A stretch of DNA of 64,000 nucleotides from Sporolactobacillus mangiferae (lineage in GTDB: Bacteria; Bacillota; Bacilli; Bacillales; Sporolactobacillaceae), in the NCBI RefSeq assembly GCF_023336505.1, contig NZ_JAMAST010000001.1, positions 248,001-312,000 of the forward strand, read 5' to 3'. How positions within the stretch are numbered: position 1 is the first letter of the stretch; each line of letters starts with the position of its first letter. The notes below the pieces were generated by a model. It saw only the letters and a list, made by a program, of their open reading frames with translations. It did no database searches and was not told the origin of the DNA. The translations under genes and the position numbers were made by a program. Positions 1 through 8,315 of this stretch are shown piece after piece.

Positions 1-1444
1 GTTCAACATCCACGTCATATCCACGTCGTTTGCCGAGCAGACGGCCGGTCGGATGCGCGATAAGACGAACATGCGGATTGCGGCAGGCATTTTCCAGACG
101 CTTCATGATATGCCTGCGATCCTGCGAAAAAGAGGAGTGAACAGATGCAATGACGAAGTCCAGCTTTTTCAGCATCTCATCAGGATAATCCAGCGCCCCG
201 TCCGGCAAAATATCCATTTCAGTTCCCGAGAATAATGTAAAGTCATCAAACTGTTTGTTGATTCGTGCAACTTCGCTGATCTGCTCATCGAGGCGCTCAA
301 AGCTCAGACCGTTTGCGACACGCAGCGAACGTGAATGGTCGGTCAGGCAGGCATAGGCATAACCCTTTGCCCTCATCGCAGACGCCATTTCCATAATCGT
401 ATGTGATCCATCGCTCCATGTGGAATGCATATGCAGATCACCTTTGATATCTGAGCATTTGATAAACGGGAGTGCCCCTTCCTGTGCCCATTCTATTTCC
501 TGCTTTCCCTCACGCACCTGCGGTGGAATGTAAGTTAACCCAAAGTAATTGTAGATGGCTGTTTCGCTGTCAAACGTAAGCACCGATCCGTCACTTCGCT
601 CAATCCCATATTCACTGATCTTCTCATGACGCGTTTTGGCCAGCCTGCGCAGCAGCACATTGTGCGCCTGTGATCCTGTAAAATGCAGTAACATCGACGC
701 ATATGTTTTCTTTTCGGCAAACCGAAAGTCAACGGAAACATGAGCCGGATCATCGAGCAGCACCGTCATTTTTGCCTCACCGCGCCCGACAACTTCATTA
801 ACCGGAAGCGATGTCAGCAAATCTTCCGAAGTCTGCTCTGACTGCTCTGTTTCAATAACAAAATCCAGGTCTTTCATCTTTTCTTTTGTGCGCCTTAAAC
901 TGCCGGCATAGGAAAAACGTTTGATCGATTTTATTTGGCGGAGAATGCACATGATTTTTTCCGCCAGCTCCAGCATGTATGGGACAGCCAGTTCAGCAGG
1001 TCTTTGCTGCTCGCTGAGCGCCTGCAGAATATGTTTTTCCGTTTTTTCGCCAAATCCGGAAAGCAGGCGCACTTTTCCCTGTTCACAGACTTTGCGAAGC
1101 GAATCCCGGTCAATCACATCAAGTTCTCGATATAAGCGGCCGATCTTCTTTCCACCAAGTCCCGGCAGACGAAGTAAATCAATCAGCCCGCGCGGTATTT
1201 CTTTTTCAAGTGCATCCAGCACTGATGATTGACCGTGCACCAGCAATTCTTCGATGACCTGTGCAGTCGATTTGCCGATGCCTTTCAATTTACTTAAATC
1301 ATCGATTTCTTTCATTGAACGCGGATCGTTCTCCAATGCGCGTCCCGCACGATGGTAGGCGGCAACTTTAAAAGTATTTTCGCCCTTTATTTCCAGATAG
1401 ACAGCAATCATATCCAGCTGTTTAATAATCTGTTTTTTATCCAC
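1..1444 (-). CDS. polX: DNA polymerase X family protein with C-terminal PHP domain (partial)
   Basis: Repair-type DNA polymerase/3'-5' exonuclease of the bacterial PolX (YshC) type. The frame is open from a GTG at 1444, behind a GGTGAG Shine-Dalgarno, to the window edge (481 codons; the family is about 570 aa), so the C-terminus is missing. Residues 1-130 carry helix-hairpin-helix type sequence (LKGIGKST, LPGLGGKKIG). The nucleotidyltransferase palm motif GSLRR...KDLDF lies at about 178-195. The PHP metal-binding motif DLHMHSTWSDG is near residue 336, followed by TDHS and a later SVHSSF segment. It lies 58 bp downstream of cvpA on the same strand, the B. subtilis order. The start is chosen because no ATG with a ribosome site precedes the helix-hairpin-helix segment. 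Confidence 0.93.
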   Translation of the reverse strand, partial: MDKKQIIKQLDMIAVYLEIKGENTFKVAAYHRAGRALENDPRSMKEIDDLSKLKGIGKSTAQVIEELLVHGQSSVLDALEKEIPRGLIDLLRLPGLGGKKIGRLYRELDVIDRDSLRKVCEQGKVRLLSGFGEKTEKHILQALSEQQRPAELAVPYMLELAEKIMCILRQIKSIKRFSYAGSLRRTKEKMKDLDFVIETEQSEQTSEDLLTSLPVNEVVGRGEAKMTVLLDDPAHVSVDFRFAEKKTYASMLLHFTGSQAHNVLLRRLAKTRHEKISEYGIERSDGSVLTFDSETAIYNYFGLTYIPPQVREGKQEIEWAQEGALPFIKCSDIKGDLHMHSTWSDGSHTIMEMASAMRAKGYAYACLTDHSRSLRVANGLSFERLDEQISEVARINKQFDDFTLFSGTEMDILPDGALDYPDEMLKKLDFVIASVHSSFSQDRRHIMKRLENACRNPHVRLIAHPTGRLLGKRRGYDVDVE

Positions 1445-1502
1445 AGAAGCTCACCTTTTTTATGCAATGCCCTTATCGCTCGAAATTGTTCACTTATTGA
1501 AA

Positions 1503-2087
1503 TTATCTGATCCAGCCGGCAAAGGCCACCCACATTCCCTTAAGAAGATCTGAAAAATATGGTGTGTGCGCAATCATTGATTTGGCAAGCGACGATTGAG
1601 CGATCGCCGATTGAATCCCGCTGACCGGCGTTAACGAACCGGCGTAAAGCAGGAAAAACAGAATAAGATAAATCTCAATGAAACCGATTAATGCACCGCC
1701 CAAGTGATTAACTGAACGCAGAATAGGCAGTTCGGCAAGAAAATTCAATGTTGACCCTATAATATTCAAGATTATTTTTGTCGCAAGAAACAGGATGATA
1801 AACGCAATGGCCTGGTAATAGGCGGACTGCAGATCCATTGTACCGAGAAATTGAAACACACTGCTCTCCGAAGCGGAGGTCGGGAAAGGAATCCAGAATT
1901 TCAGTGTGCCGGCCAGCGGTTTGCTGTACATCATCGCAACCACATAGGCAATAACAAATCCTGCCAGATGGATCAGCTGCAAGATCAGTCCACGCCGAAA
2001 GCCATTGAAGAAACCTGAAGCAAGGATGATAAGCAAAACAATCGTAAGAAGCATAAAAATCAATCCCAACTTTCTTTGTTGCATCAT
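1503..2087 (-). CDS. cvpA: CvpA family membrane protein
   Basis: CvpA/YshB-type integral membrane protein, 194 aa. There are about four hydrophobic segments: near 8-28, 35-53, 82-103 and 120-145. The FFNGFRRGLILQL motif after the first helix is typical of the family. E. coli CvpA is linked to colicin V production; the Bacillus homologue has no firm role. It sits upstream of polX as in B. subtilis, but rnhC and zapA, which separate it from pheT there, are absent. The start is uncertain: the ATG at 2087 has no clear ribosome site, and an internal ATG at 2054 would give the more typical N-terminus MLLTIVLL. Confidence 0.85.
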   Translation of the reverse strand: MMQQRKLGLIFMLLTIVLLIILASGFFNGFRRGLILQLIHLAGFVIAYVVAMMYSKPLAGTLKFWIPFPTSASESSVFQFLGTMDLQSAYYQAIAFIILFLATKIILNIIGSTLNFLAELPILRSVNHLGGALIGFIEIYLILFFLLYAGSLTPVSGIQSAIAQSSLAKSMIAHTPYFSDLLKGMWVAFAGWIR

Positions 2088-2226
2088 GATAGAAACCGAC
2101 CGTTAAGCAGTCGGCAAACGTACTTTTTTCTATCATATCAGAAACTCAAACAGATGAAAAACAAGACTTTCATGCACAATCTCTGTCAAACAGCAGCTTT
2201 TACACGGATTCATCCTTTTATGCAAC
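2088..2226. other. Intergenic region pheT-cvpA, promoter side
   Basis: Between the repeat element at 2227-2410 and cvpA there is no supportable gene. A TATGAT hexamer on the minus strand is a possible -10 for cvpA-polX, but no good -35 accompanies it. This is where rnhC and zapA would lie in B. subtilis; no trace of either was recognised. Confidence 0.4.
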
Positions 2227-2410
2227 TTAGAAAGACCAGGCAAAGCCAGGTCCTTTGCCACAGATCTTGTACCTGACGGACATTCCAGCTGCTCACTTGC
2301 TGCGGACGCACCGCGATCCTCCTCGGGCACCTGGGATCTGCAGGGCCCCCAGGCATCTCGCGCTTTCGTATCTGGCTTACACTTTATACTTAGCTAAAAT
2401 CTTATACTTT
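2227..2410 (+). repeat. Composite dispersed repeat, copy 1
   Basis: Two modules seen elsewhere in the window occur side by side. The first (2227-2254) is an imperfect hairpin, AAAGACCAGG...CCAGGTCC, matching 31904, 52615 and 60962. The second (2286-2410) starts CAGCTGCTCACTTGC and ends with CATCTCGCGCTTTCGTATC then TGGCTTACACTTTATACTTA; it matches 32272-32403 with high identity. It lies just past the pheT terminator. No coding potential or transposase was seen. Confidence 0.75.
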
Positions 2411-2421
2411 CTGATCGTATG

Positions 2422-2452
2422 AAAAAGCCAATGCATCTGTCGCATTGGCTTT
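2422..2452 (-). terminator. Rho-independent terminator after pheT
   Basis: Minus-strand stem AGCCAATGC / GCATTGGCT with a 7-nt loop, followed by TTTTTC, 19 bp past the pheT stop. Confidence 0.85.
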
Positions 2453-2470
2453 AAAATCACCGGTATCCCC

Positions 2471-4888
2471 TTAGCCCCGCAGCTCAGCACCCAGTTCATC
2501 GGCACAGGCATTCAATATTTTCTCGTGAACGGCATTCACTTCATCATCGGTCAATGTCCGTTCAGGATCAAAGTAGACAAGGGAAAAAGCCATCGATTTT
2601 TCATCACTGGCAACATGCCCACCTTCGTATACGTCAAAAAGTCGAACCGATTTAAGAAGCGGCCTGCCGTGTTCGCGAATCACACGATACAGATCTGCCG
2701 CGGCAACTGACCTTTTGACGACCAGCGCAATGTCCCGTGACGTTGATGGATAACGCGGGAGGAGCTGGTAACTGATTTCAGTTGCACCACGACGAAGCAG
2801 TGATTCAATGGCAATCTCAAAAACATACGTAGCGTTCAGCCCATGTTCCCGCTGGACCGTTGGATGGAGTGTGCCCAGATAGCCGATAACCTCGCCATTG
2901 AGCAGAATGTCTGCCGTCTGCCCTGGGTGCATGCCTGCTCTTTTCGATGGACGGTAGTCGACCTGATTCTCAATGGCTAGTGACTCAAATAACGTTTCAA
3001 CGATTCCTTTAACTGAGAAGAAATCTACTGATTCCGGTTCGCCTTCCCAGTTTCGTTCCGTACGCTTTCCAGTCATGATTCCGGCTAAATGTTCTTCTTC
3101 GGACGGTCTCGGACTGCCAGCGTCCGGCAGGAACACCTTGCCGATTTCATAAAGCTTGACGTCCGCCATTTGCCGGTTGAGATGATATTGAATGACATCA
3201 ATAAGCTGCGGAACAATGCTCTGACGCAGTGCCTCATGCTCCTCGCTCATTGGCCAGACGACTTGTGTCGGTTCCGTTGCCGCATGGTGCACGGCATAGG
3301 ATGAAGCATGCATTTTCGTTGTCAGCGAATACGTATAAACCTGATTAAGCCCGGTACTCTCCATCAGCGCCTCTACCCTGCGCCTGATTTTTTGATAGGG
3401 CGTCAGCGCGGCATGCGATGAAGTACCGTCCGGAAGAGTTGCCGGAATCCGATTATATCCGTATATCCGGCCGACTTCTTCTATAATATCTTCTGGAATG
3501 CTGACATCGAAGCGCCGTGCGGGAACGGATATGTGAAGCGTTTCTCCTTCCGTTTTGACAGTGAAATTCAATCGCTTCAATATGCCGACAATCTGTTCTC
3601 GCGGAAGCTGAGTACCAAGAACCTGGTTAATCTTCTCCAGTGGCATGGTGATTTTTTGTTCCGGAACCGTGCGATAACCTTGTTCAACAATTCCTTTAAG
3701 TACTGTTGCATGAGCAAATTGAGCCAGCAGTTCAGCCGCACGATCTGCAGCAACTGCTGTACGGTTTCGATCCACACCTTTTTCATAACGGCTGCTGGCA
3801 TCCGAACGCAGTTGAAGCCGTGAAGCTGTTTTACGAATTGAAATCGGATCGAACACTGCCGCTTCAAGCAACACATTTTTCGTATCATTAGAAACTTCCG
3901 TATTTTCGCCGCCCATCACACCGGCAACGGCCACACCTTTTTTACCATTGGTGACCAGCAGATCATCCGAAACAAGTATTCGCTGCTGACCGTCAAGTGT
4001 CGTAATCTCTTCATTTTCTCCGGCAAAACGAACCAGAATATGGTTTGAGCCAAATTGATCAAGATCAAACGTGTGCAGCGGCTGACCGTATTCAAGCATG
4101 ACATAGTTAGCGATATCTACCACATTGCTGATTGGCCGAACGCCGGCAGCGATCAGGCGCAGCTGCATCCACCTGGGCGACGGAGTAACCTGAATCCCGG
4201 TCAGGACACGCGCACCATAGTAGGGGACTTTGTCTGCAGCCTCAACTGACACACTGATTCTGCTGCCTGCGGAATCAGTTGATTCCATGACTTCAGGCTT
4301 TCTGAAGCGAACCTTCCGATCAAGAATGGCTGCGACTTCGAAAGCGACGCCAAGCATATTCATACAGTGTGCGCTGTTCACTAGAATATCCAGATCAAGG
4401 ATCACATCATCCAGATTCAAATAGGGAAGTGCGTCAGCGCCAACCGGTACTTGATCATCAAAGATATAGATTCCGTCCGCATATTCTTTTGGCACGTAAT
4501 TACGATCAAAACCAAGTTCTTCAAGTGAACAAATCATTCCGTTTGATTCCGTGCCGTGCAGCTGTGCCCGCTTGATGGTTACGTGGTTCGCGATCTGTGC
4601 ACCGACCGTAGCGACAGGCACTTTCTGACCGGCAGCAACATTAGGTGCGCCGCAAACGATTTGGACTGTTTCGGATCCTAAATTCACCTGGCAGAGATGA
4701 AGTTTTTTCGCTTCAGGATGCGGCGTGCAGGCTTCGACTTTGCCGACAACGATTCCTTTCAGGCCTTCCCCGGGGTAGTCAATATGCTCGACTTCGATCC
4801 CGGCATTGGTAATTTTGTCCGCCAGCTGTTCCGGCGTCACTCCGGTTAAATCCACATAGTCTTGCAGCCATTTATAAGAAACCAGCAT
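2471..4888 (-). CDS. pheT: Phenylalanine-tRNA ligase beta subunit
   Basis: Beta subunit of the (alpha beta)2 phenylalanyl-tRNA synthetase, 805 aa, the usual length. N-terminal OB-fold tRNA-binding domain (about 40-150, with VVGKVEACTPHPEAKKL), B3/B4 editing domain in the middle (YYGARVLTGI, EYGQPLHTFDLD, GVMGGENTE), B5 domain (IEEVGRIYGYNRIP at about 465-480) and a C-terminal anticodon-binding FDX-ACB domain (LPRYPSTSRDIALVV onward). It lies 14 bp behind pheS with a clear AAGGAGAGAG ribosome site. Expression should follow pheS and its T-box. Confidence 0.98.
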   Translation of the reverse strand: MLVSYKWLQDYVDLTGVTPEQLADKITNAGIEVEHIDYPGEGLKGIVVGKVEACTPHPEAKKLHLCQVNLGSETVQIVCGAPNVAAGQKVPVATVGAQIANHVTIKRAQLHGTESNGMICSLEELGFDRNYVPKEYADGIYIFDDQVPVGADALPYLNLDDVILDLDILVNSAHCMNMLGVAFEVAAILDRKVRFRKPEVMESTDSAGSRISVSVEAADKVPYYGARVLTGIQVTPSPRWMQLRLIAAGVRPISNVVDIANYVMLEYGQPLHTFDLDQFGSNHILVRFAGENEEITTLDGQQRILVSDDLLVTNGKKGVAVAGVMGGENTEVSNDTKNVLLEAAVFDPISIRKTASRLQLRSDASSRYEKGVDRNRTAVAADRAAELLAQFAHATVLKGIVEQGYRTVPEQKITMPLEKINQVLGTQLPREQIVGILKRLNFTVKTEGETLHISVPARRFDVSIPEDIIEEVGRIYGYNRIPATLPDGTSSHAALTPYQKIRRRVEALMESTGLNQVYTYSLTTKMHASSYAVHHAATEPTQVVWPMSEEHEALRQSIVPQLIDVIQYHLNRQMADVKLYEIGKVFLPDAGSPRPSEEEHLAGIMTGKRTERNWEGEPESVDFFSVKGIVETLFESLAIENQVDYRPSKRAGMHPGQTADILLNGEVIGYLGTLHPTVQREHGLNATYVFEIAIESLLRRGATEISYQLLPRYPSTSRDIALVVKRSVAAADLYRVIREHGRPLLKSVRLFDVYEGGHVASDEKSMAFSLVYFDPERTLTDDEVNAVHEKILNACADELGAELRG

Positions 4889-4902
4889 ATTTTTCTCTCT
4901 CC

Positions 4903-5940
4903 TTACGCTCGATTAAATTGTCTCAGAAAACGAATGTCATCGGTGTAGAAATGACGGATATCTTCAATGCCGTATTTCAGCATGGCAATTCTTTCCGGTC
5001 CCATGCCGAATGCAAAACCCGTGTATTCGTTCGGATCAAATCCTGACATACGAAGCACATTCGGGTGCACCATTCCGGCACCGAGAATCTCGATCCAGCC
5101 CGTACCCTTGCATACACGACAGCCATGGCCGCCACATCTGAAACAGGAGATATCCATTTCTACCGAAGGTTCGGTAAAGGGAAAGAAGCTCGGGCGAAGT
5201 CGAATTTCACGATCTGCACCAAACAGATGTTTCGCGAATACGGTTAAAATGCCCTTTAAGTCACTCAGTCTCACATGATGGTCAACATAAAGCCCTTCAA
5301 TCTGCATAAACTGGTGTGAGTGCGTCGCATCATCATTGTCACGCCGATATACCTTGCCCGGGCAGATCACTTTGACCGGTCCGATCCCTTTGTGCTTCTC
5401 AAGAGTATGTGCCTGAACCGGCGATGTATGCGTACGCATCAGGATCTCATCCGTAATATAGAATGAATCCTGCATATCGCGCGCCGGATGATCTTTCGGC
5501 AGGTTAAGCGCTTCGAAATTGTAATAATCCTGCTCCACCTCCGGCCCTTCTTCGATTGAAAAGCCAAGTCCGATAAACAGGTCCTCTACCTCCCGAATGA
5601 TGGAAGCAAGCAGATGATGACTGCCGGTCGTTATTTTTCTTCCGGGCAGTGTCACATCTATTTTCTCCGCTTCAAGCTGTTTTTCCAGCAGTTTCGCTTC
5701 CAGATCCGCTTTCTTCTCCTCAATCTTCGCAGCAATCAGTTTGCGCACTTCATTTGCCAGCTGGCCGACAATCGGGCGTTCTTCAGCGGAAAGTTTCCCC
5801 ATGCCCTTCAGAACTTCAGTAATCGGACCTTTTTTGCCAAGAAAGCGGACATGTGCTTCCTGCAAGGTCTTGAGTCCGTCCGCAGATTCGATTTTCTCAA
5901 GCGCCTGAGCGCGCAGCTCAAGCAGTCTCTCTTTCAGCAT
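4903..5940 (-). CDS. pheS: Phenylalanine-tRNA ligase alpha subunit
   Basis: Catalytic alpha subunit of phenylalanyl-tRNA synthetase, 345 aa. N-terminal coiled coil (about 1-85) is followed by the class II core with motif 2 region [20 protein letters not shown], the cysteine pattern [12 protein letters not shown] (about 272-283) and the C-terminal motif 3 segment [18 protein letters not shown]. It is the first gene of pheST. The AAGGG ribosome site follows directly after the T-box terminator, so charged tRNA-Phe should stop transcription before this gene. Confidence 0.98.
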   Translation of the reverse strand: MLKERLLELRAQALEKIESADGLKTLQEAHVRFLGKKGPITEVLKGMGKLSAEERPIVGQLANEVRKLIAAKIEEKKADLEAKLLEKQLEAEKIDVTLPGRKITTGSHHLLASIIREVEDLFIGLGFSIEEGPEVEQDYYNFEALNLPKDHPARDMQDSFYITDEILMRTHTSPVQAHTLEKHKGIGPVKVICPGKVYRRDNDDATHSHQFMQIEGLYVDHHVRLSDLKGILTVFAKHLFGADREIRLRPSFFPFTEPSVEMDISCFRCGGHGCRVCKGTGWIEILGAGMVHPNVLRMSGFDPNEYTGFAFGMGPERIAMLKYGIEDIRHFYTDDIRFLRQFNRA

Positions 5941-5972
5941 TTTTCTTCATCCCTTCATCAATTCCTATTCAT

Positions 5973-6009
5973 AAAAAAAACGCTTCTCCCCTGAAAAGGG
6001 ACGAAGCGT
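5973..6009 (-). terminator. T-box-controlled terminator of pheST
   Basis: Minus-strand stem ACGCTTCGTCCC...GGGGAGAAGCGT followed by eight T residues, 33 bp before the pheS start. Its 5' side overlaps the end of the T-box antiterminator element, as expected for mutually exclusive structures. Confidence 0.9.
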
Positions 6010-6270
6010 CGTGGTACCACCCTTGTTGACAGTTCTGACAAAAAAACTGCCCACTTTCGTTCGTTTAACGGCGAGTGCCGGCTGATCCTAGGCCGGCTGA
6101 AAACCGGCATCAGACAGCAACTTCGGAGTGAATTCGTTCGGCCCATATTATAAGCACGCTCTCAGTCGGCGGCACGCTCTCCCTGAATAACGGTTCCGAA
6201 GTACTGATCTCCTTCATCGTTTTTCCTTCATTCCCGATCACAGCAACGATCCGTGAATTCGGGTTAATCT
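5973..6270 (-). promoter_or_regulatory. T-box riboswitch (tRNA-Phe) for pheST
   Basis: The conserved T-box AACAAGGGTGGTACCACG lies at 6009-6028. Stem I is closed by a perfect 8-bp pair, ACTTCGGA at 6202-6195 with TCCGAAGT at 6127-6120. The triplet TTC at 6132-6130, followed by A and lying just 5' of the stem's 3' strand, is the likely specifier and codes for Phe, matching the downstream genes. T-box leaders bind uncharged tRNA and favour the antiterminator; the assignment here combines sequence motif and context. Confidence 0.93.
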
Positions 6271-6276
6271 TTTTTC

Positions 6277-6305
6277 AGTATAGATAATTTCATCCGTTTA
6301 TGCAA
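6277..6305 (-). promoter_or_regulatory. Sigma-A promoter for pheST
   Basis: Minus strand TTGCAT (6305-6300), 17-bp spacer, TATACT (6282-6277). The -35 overlaps the last codons of ysgA, so the pheST transcript starts at the very end of that gene. Confidence 0.7.
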
Positions 6306-7065
6306 GTCCCTTCGCCTGCAGCCAGTACAGCAGAATACCTGATGCAACCGCCACATTGAGTGATTCCGCAGATCCGCGCATTGGGATTTTCACTTGCTGA
6401 TCCATCTCGGCAAGCAGTTCAGGCGACGCACCATTTCCTTCATTTCCAACGACCAGCCCAAAATACGGTCCATTTACGCTAACCTGATCAAGTTCATGCC
6501 CCTGAAGTGAAGAACCATAGAGTGGGATCTTTTGTGCTTTCATTTCTTTAGAAAGCTGAAAAAGATTTTTATGGACAACCGGAAGATGGAAATGTGAACC
6601 CTGAGCAGAGCGCAAAGTTTTCGCATTATAACCGTCGACGCATCCGTCTCCAAGGTAAATGGTATCAAGCCCAAAGGCATCCGCGGTTCGGATCAGCGTA
6701 CCCAGATTCCCCGGGTCCTGGACACCATCAACAAGCAGATAGCGTCCGGGTTTTAATAGTACCGCCGGCCGGCTCATTTCGCATATGGCAATGATACCTT
6801 GCGGGGTTTCCGTTTGCGTCAGCTCTGTAAAAATTTTATGTGTCACCTGAAAGATTTCAATCCCGTCCAACGGCCATTCCGCAGGCAGATGGAAAGCTTC
6901 ATCAATCAGAATTGTATTCACTTGCTCTCTGGCGGAAAAAACGGCTTCCTGAACTAAATGCGGACCTTCAATCAAATACTTTTGCTCACGCTCCCGCCAT
7001 TTGCGCAGCTTTAATTTTTTCCATAGCTTTACTTTTTCATTTTGTAATGACACCATACGACGCAC
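6298..7065 (-). CDS. ysgA: TrmH/SpoU family RNA 2'-O-methyltransferase (YsgA type)
   Basis: RNA ribose methyltransferase of the SPOUT class, 255 aa. An N-terminal substrate-binding domain (about 1-100, with YLIEGPHLVQEA) is followed by the trefoil-knot catalytic domain. The three SpoU motifs are visible: VQDPGNLGTLIRTADAFG (about 125-142), GLVVGNEGNGASPELL (about 205-220) and IPMRGSAESLNVAVASGI (about 232-249). The rRNA target is not deducible. GTG start at 7065 sits 9 nt behind AAGGGG; an internal ATG three codons later is also possible. It is divergent from sspI and upstream of pheS, as in B. subtilis. Confidence 0.92.
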   Translation of the reverse strand: MRRMVSLQNEKVKLWKKLKLRKWREREQKYLIEGPHLVQEAVFSAREQVNTILIDEAFHLPAEWPLDGIEIFQVTHKIFTELTQTETPQGIIAICEMSRPAVLLKPGRYLLVDGVQDPGNLGTLIRTADAFGLDTIYLGDGCVDGYNAKTLRSAQGSHFHLPVVHKNLFQLSKEMKAQKIPLYGSSLQGHELDQVSVNGPYFGLVVGNEGNGASPELLAEMDQQVKIPMRGSAESLNVAVASGILLYWLQAKGLA

Positions 7066-7089
7066 GATTACAGGCCCCTTTAGAAGTGT

Positions 7090-7119
7090 TACATATTTGT
7101 CCGCAGACTATCCATACTA
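7090..7119 (+). promoter_or_regulatory. Possible sigma-G type promoter for sspI
   Basis: CATACTA at 7113-7119 resembles the forespore sigma-G -10, and TACATAT at 7090-7096 lies 16 bp upstream in the -35 position. The match is partial; sspI in B. subtilis is forespore-expressed. Confidence 0.4.
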
Positions 7120-7168
7120 TACCATATCACCGGCATTAAATGCTTATATGAAAGGAGTTTGCTTTTCA

Positions 7169-7372
7169 ATGGATCTGGACATCAGACGCGCCGTTTTGCA
7201 CAATCTTCACGGAAATAATAAGCAGCAGCTTCAGGATACCGTCGTTGACGCCATTCAGGACGGTCAGGAAAAAATGCTGCCCGGACTCGGCGTACTTTTC
7301 GAAGTGCTTTGGAACAAGTCAGACAACGCGTTCCGCGATCAAATGCTGTCACGACTCGAGCAAGGTGTATAA
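7169..7372 (+). CDS. sspI: Small acid-soluble spore protein I
   Basis: Minor spore-core protein of the SspI family, 67 aa, close to the family length of about 70. The sequence begins MDLDIRRAVLHNLHG and contains the conserved LPGLGVLFEVLWNKS segment. The ATG at 7169 follows GAAAGGAGT and is preferred over an upstream in-frame start that would add an unrelated stretch. It is divergent from ysgA and has its own terminator, so it is monocistronic. Synthesis is expected only late in sporulation. Confidence 0.93.
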   Translation: MDLDIRRAVLHNLHGNNKQQLQDTVVDAIQDGQEKMLPGLGVLFEVLWNKSDNAFRDQMLSRLEQGV

Positions 7373-7399
7373 AGAAGTGATCTGAAAGCATACTGAGAA

Positions 7400-7430
7400 G
7401 CAGCACAGTGTGATCTGTGCTGTTTTTTTA
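7400..7430 (+). terminator. Terminator after sspI
   Basis: Stem CAGCACAG / CTGTGCTG with a 6-nt loop, then a run of seven T residues. Confidence 0.88.
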
Positions 7431-7538
7431 TTTTTCAGTTGAATATAACCTTAATTTTGCTCCTCATCATGCTTAAGCACATCTTTGAGATAAAAACAGG
7501 TCCGTCTGCGGATCGGCCATGGGTCCATCTCCCGTACC

Positions 7539-7567
7539 TTGGCTGAAAGCAGAATACACATTATAAT
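7539..7567 (+). promoter_or_regulatory. Sigma-A promoter for the LytTR regulator-kinase pair
   Basis: TTGGCT (7539-7544), 17-bp spacer, perfect TATAAT (7562-7567), about 32 bp before the regulator start codon. Confidence 0.7.
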
Positions 7568-7598
7568 CAACTTAATGAATAATTGCCGGAGCCAAAAA

Positions 7599-8315
7599 AT
7601 GAAAATCGCAATCTGTGATGACGACAAAACGCAAAGAGAATACTTGACGGCCCTCGTCAGTGAATGGGCGAAAAAGAGCGGCACAATGCTTAGACTGGAA
7701 TGCTTTGAAAATGCGCAGGCATTTCTCTTTTCCTGGAGTGGCGATCAAAGTTATGATGCGCTGCTTCTTGATATTCAAATGCCGGGACTTGACGGAATGG
7801 CACTGGCCCGAAGAATACGCGAAAATGATGAACAGCTGGCTATCATTTTCATTACCGGATATTCCGAATTTATGGACGAAGGTTATGAAGTTTCGGCACT
7901 CCATTATCTGATGAAACCAGTGCAAAAGGAGAAGCTTATTCCTGTTCTTGAACGTGCTTCCCAGAAAAAGGAAAAGAAGATTAAGACGCTGCTGATAGAG
8001 CAAGACGGTGAGACGGTTCGCCTAAATCAGGAGAACATTCTTTGTCTGGAAGCATTCGCTCACACCATTGATGTGACCACCTCAGAGCAAAACTATCAGG
8101 TTAAAGCAAGCATTGATCGGCTTGAGCGTCAGCTTGATCCTTATCTCTTTGTCCGGCCCCATCGCTCTTATCTTGTCGGATTAGCATATATCAGCCAGCT
8201 TGGAAAAACGGAACTGACGCTTGATAACGGTAAGAACATTCCAGTCAGCAGGCGCCGCTATCAGGAAGTCAATGAGGCATTCATCCGTTTTTATAAAGGA
8301 GATGTCCTGCGATGA
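7599..8315 (+). CDS. LytTR-family response regulator
   Basis: Two-component response regulator, 238 aa. The receiver domain (about 1-120) has the acidic pocket DDD at 7-9, phospho-acceptor Asp58 in LLLDIQMPG and the Lys-Pro of YLMKPVQKEK near 107. A LytTR DNA-binding domain follows (about 138-236; DPYLFVRPHRSYLVG). LytTR regulators such as AgrA, ComE and VirR bind paired direct repeats and often control peptide production or cell-envelope genes. The ATG at 7599 follows CCGGAG; an upstream in-frame ATG lies inside the promoter and is rejected. The stop overlaps the kinase start (ATGA). The likely target is the ABC operon downstream, by proximity only. Confidence 0.92.
   Translation: MKIAICDDDKTQREYLTALVSEWAKKSGTMLRLECFENAQAFLFSWSGDQSYDALLLDIQMPGLDGMALARRIRENDEQLAIIFITGYSEFMDEGYEVSALHYLMKPVQKEKLIPVLERASQKKEKKIKTLLIEQDGETVRLNQENILCLEAFAHTIDVTTSEQNYQVKASIDRLERQLDPYLFVRPHRSYLVGLAYISQLGKTELTLDNGKNIPVSRRRYQEVNEAFIRFYKGDVLR

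Noticed and set aside
921-1232. 103-codon frame on the + strand within polX
   Set aside because: Antisense to a well-supported polX coding frame, Ser/Arg-rich, no ribosome site.
7001-7168. Longer start for sspI
   Set aside because: The extension is antisense to ysgA and its promoter region; the ATG at 7169 has a good ribosome site and gives the family length.
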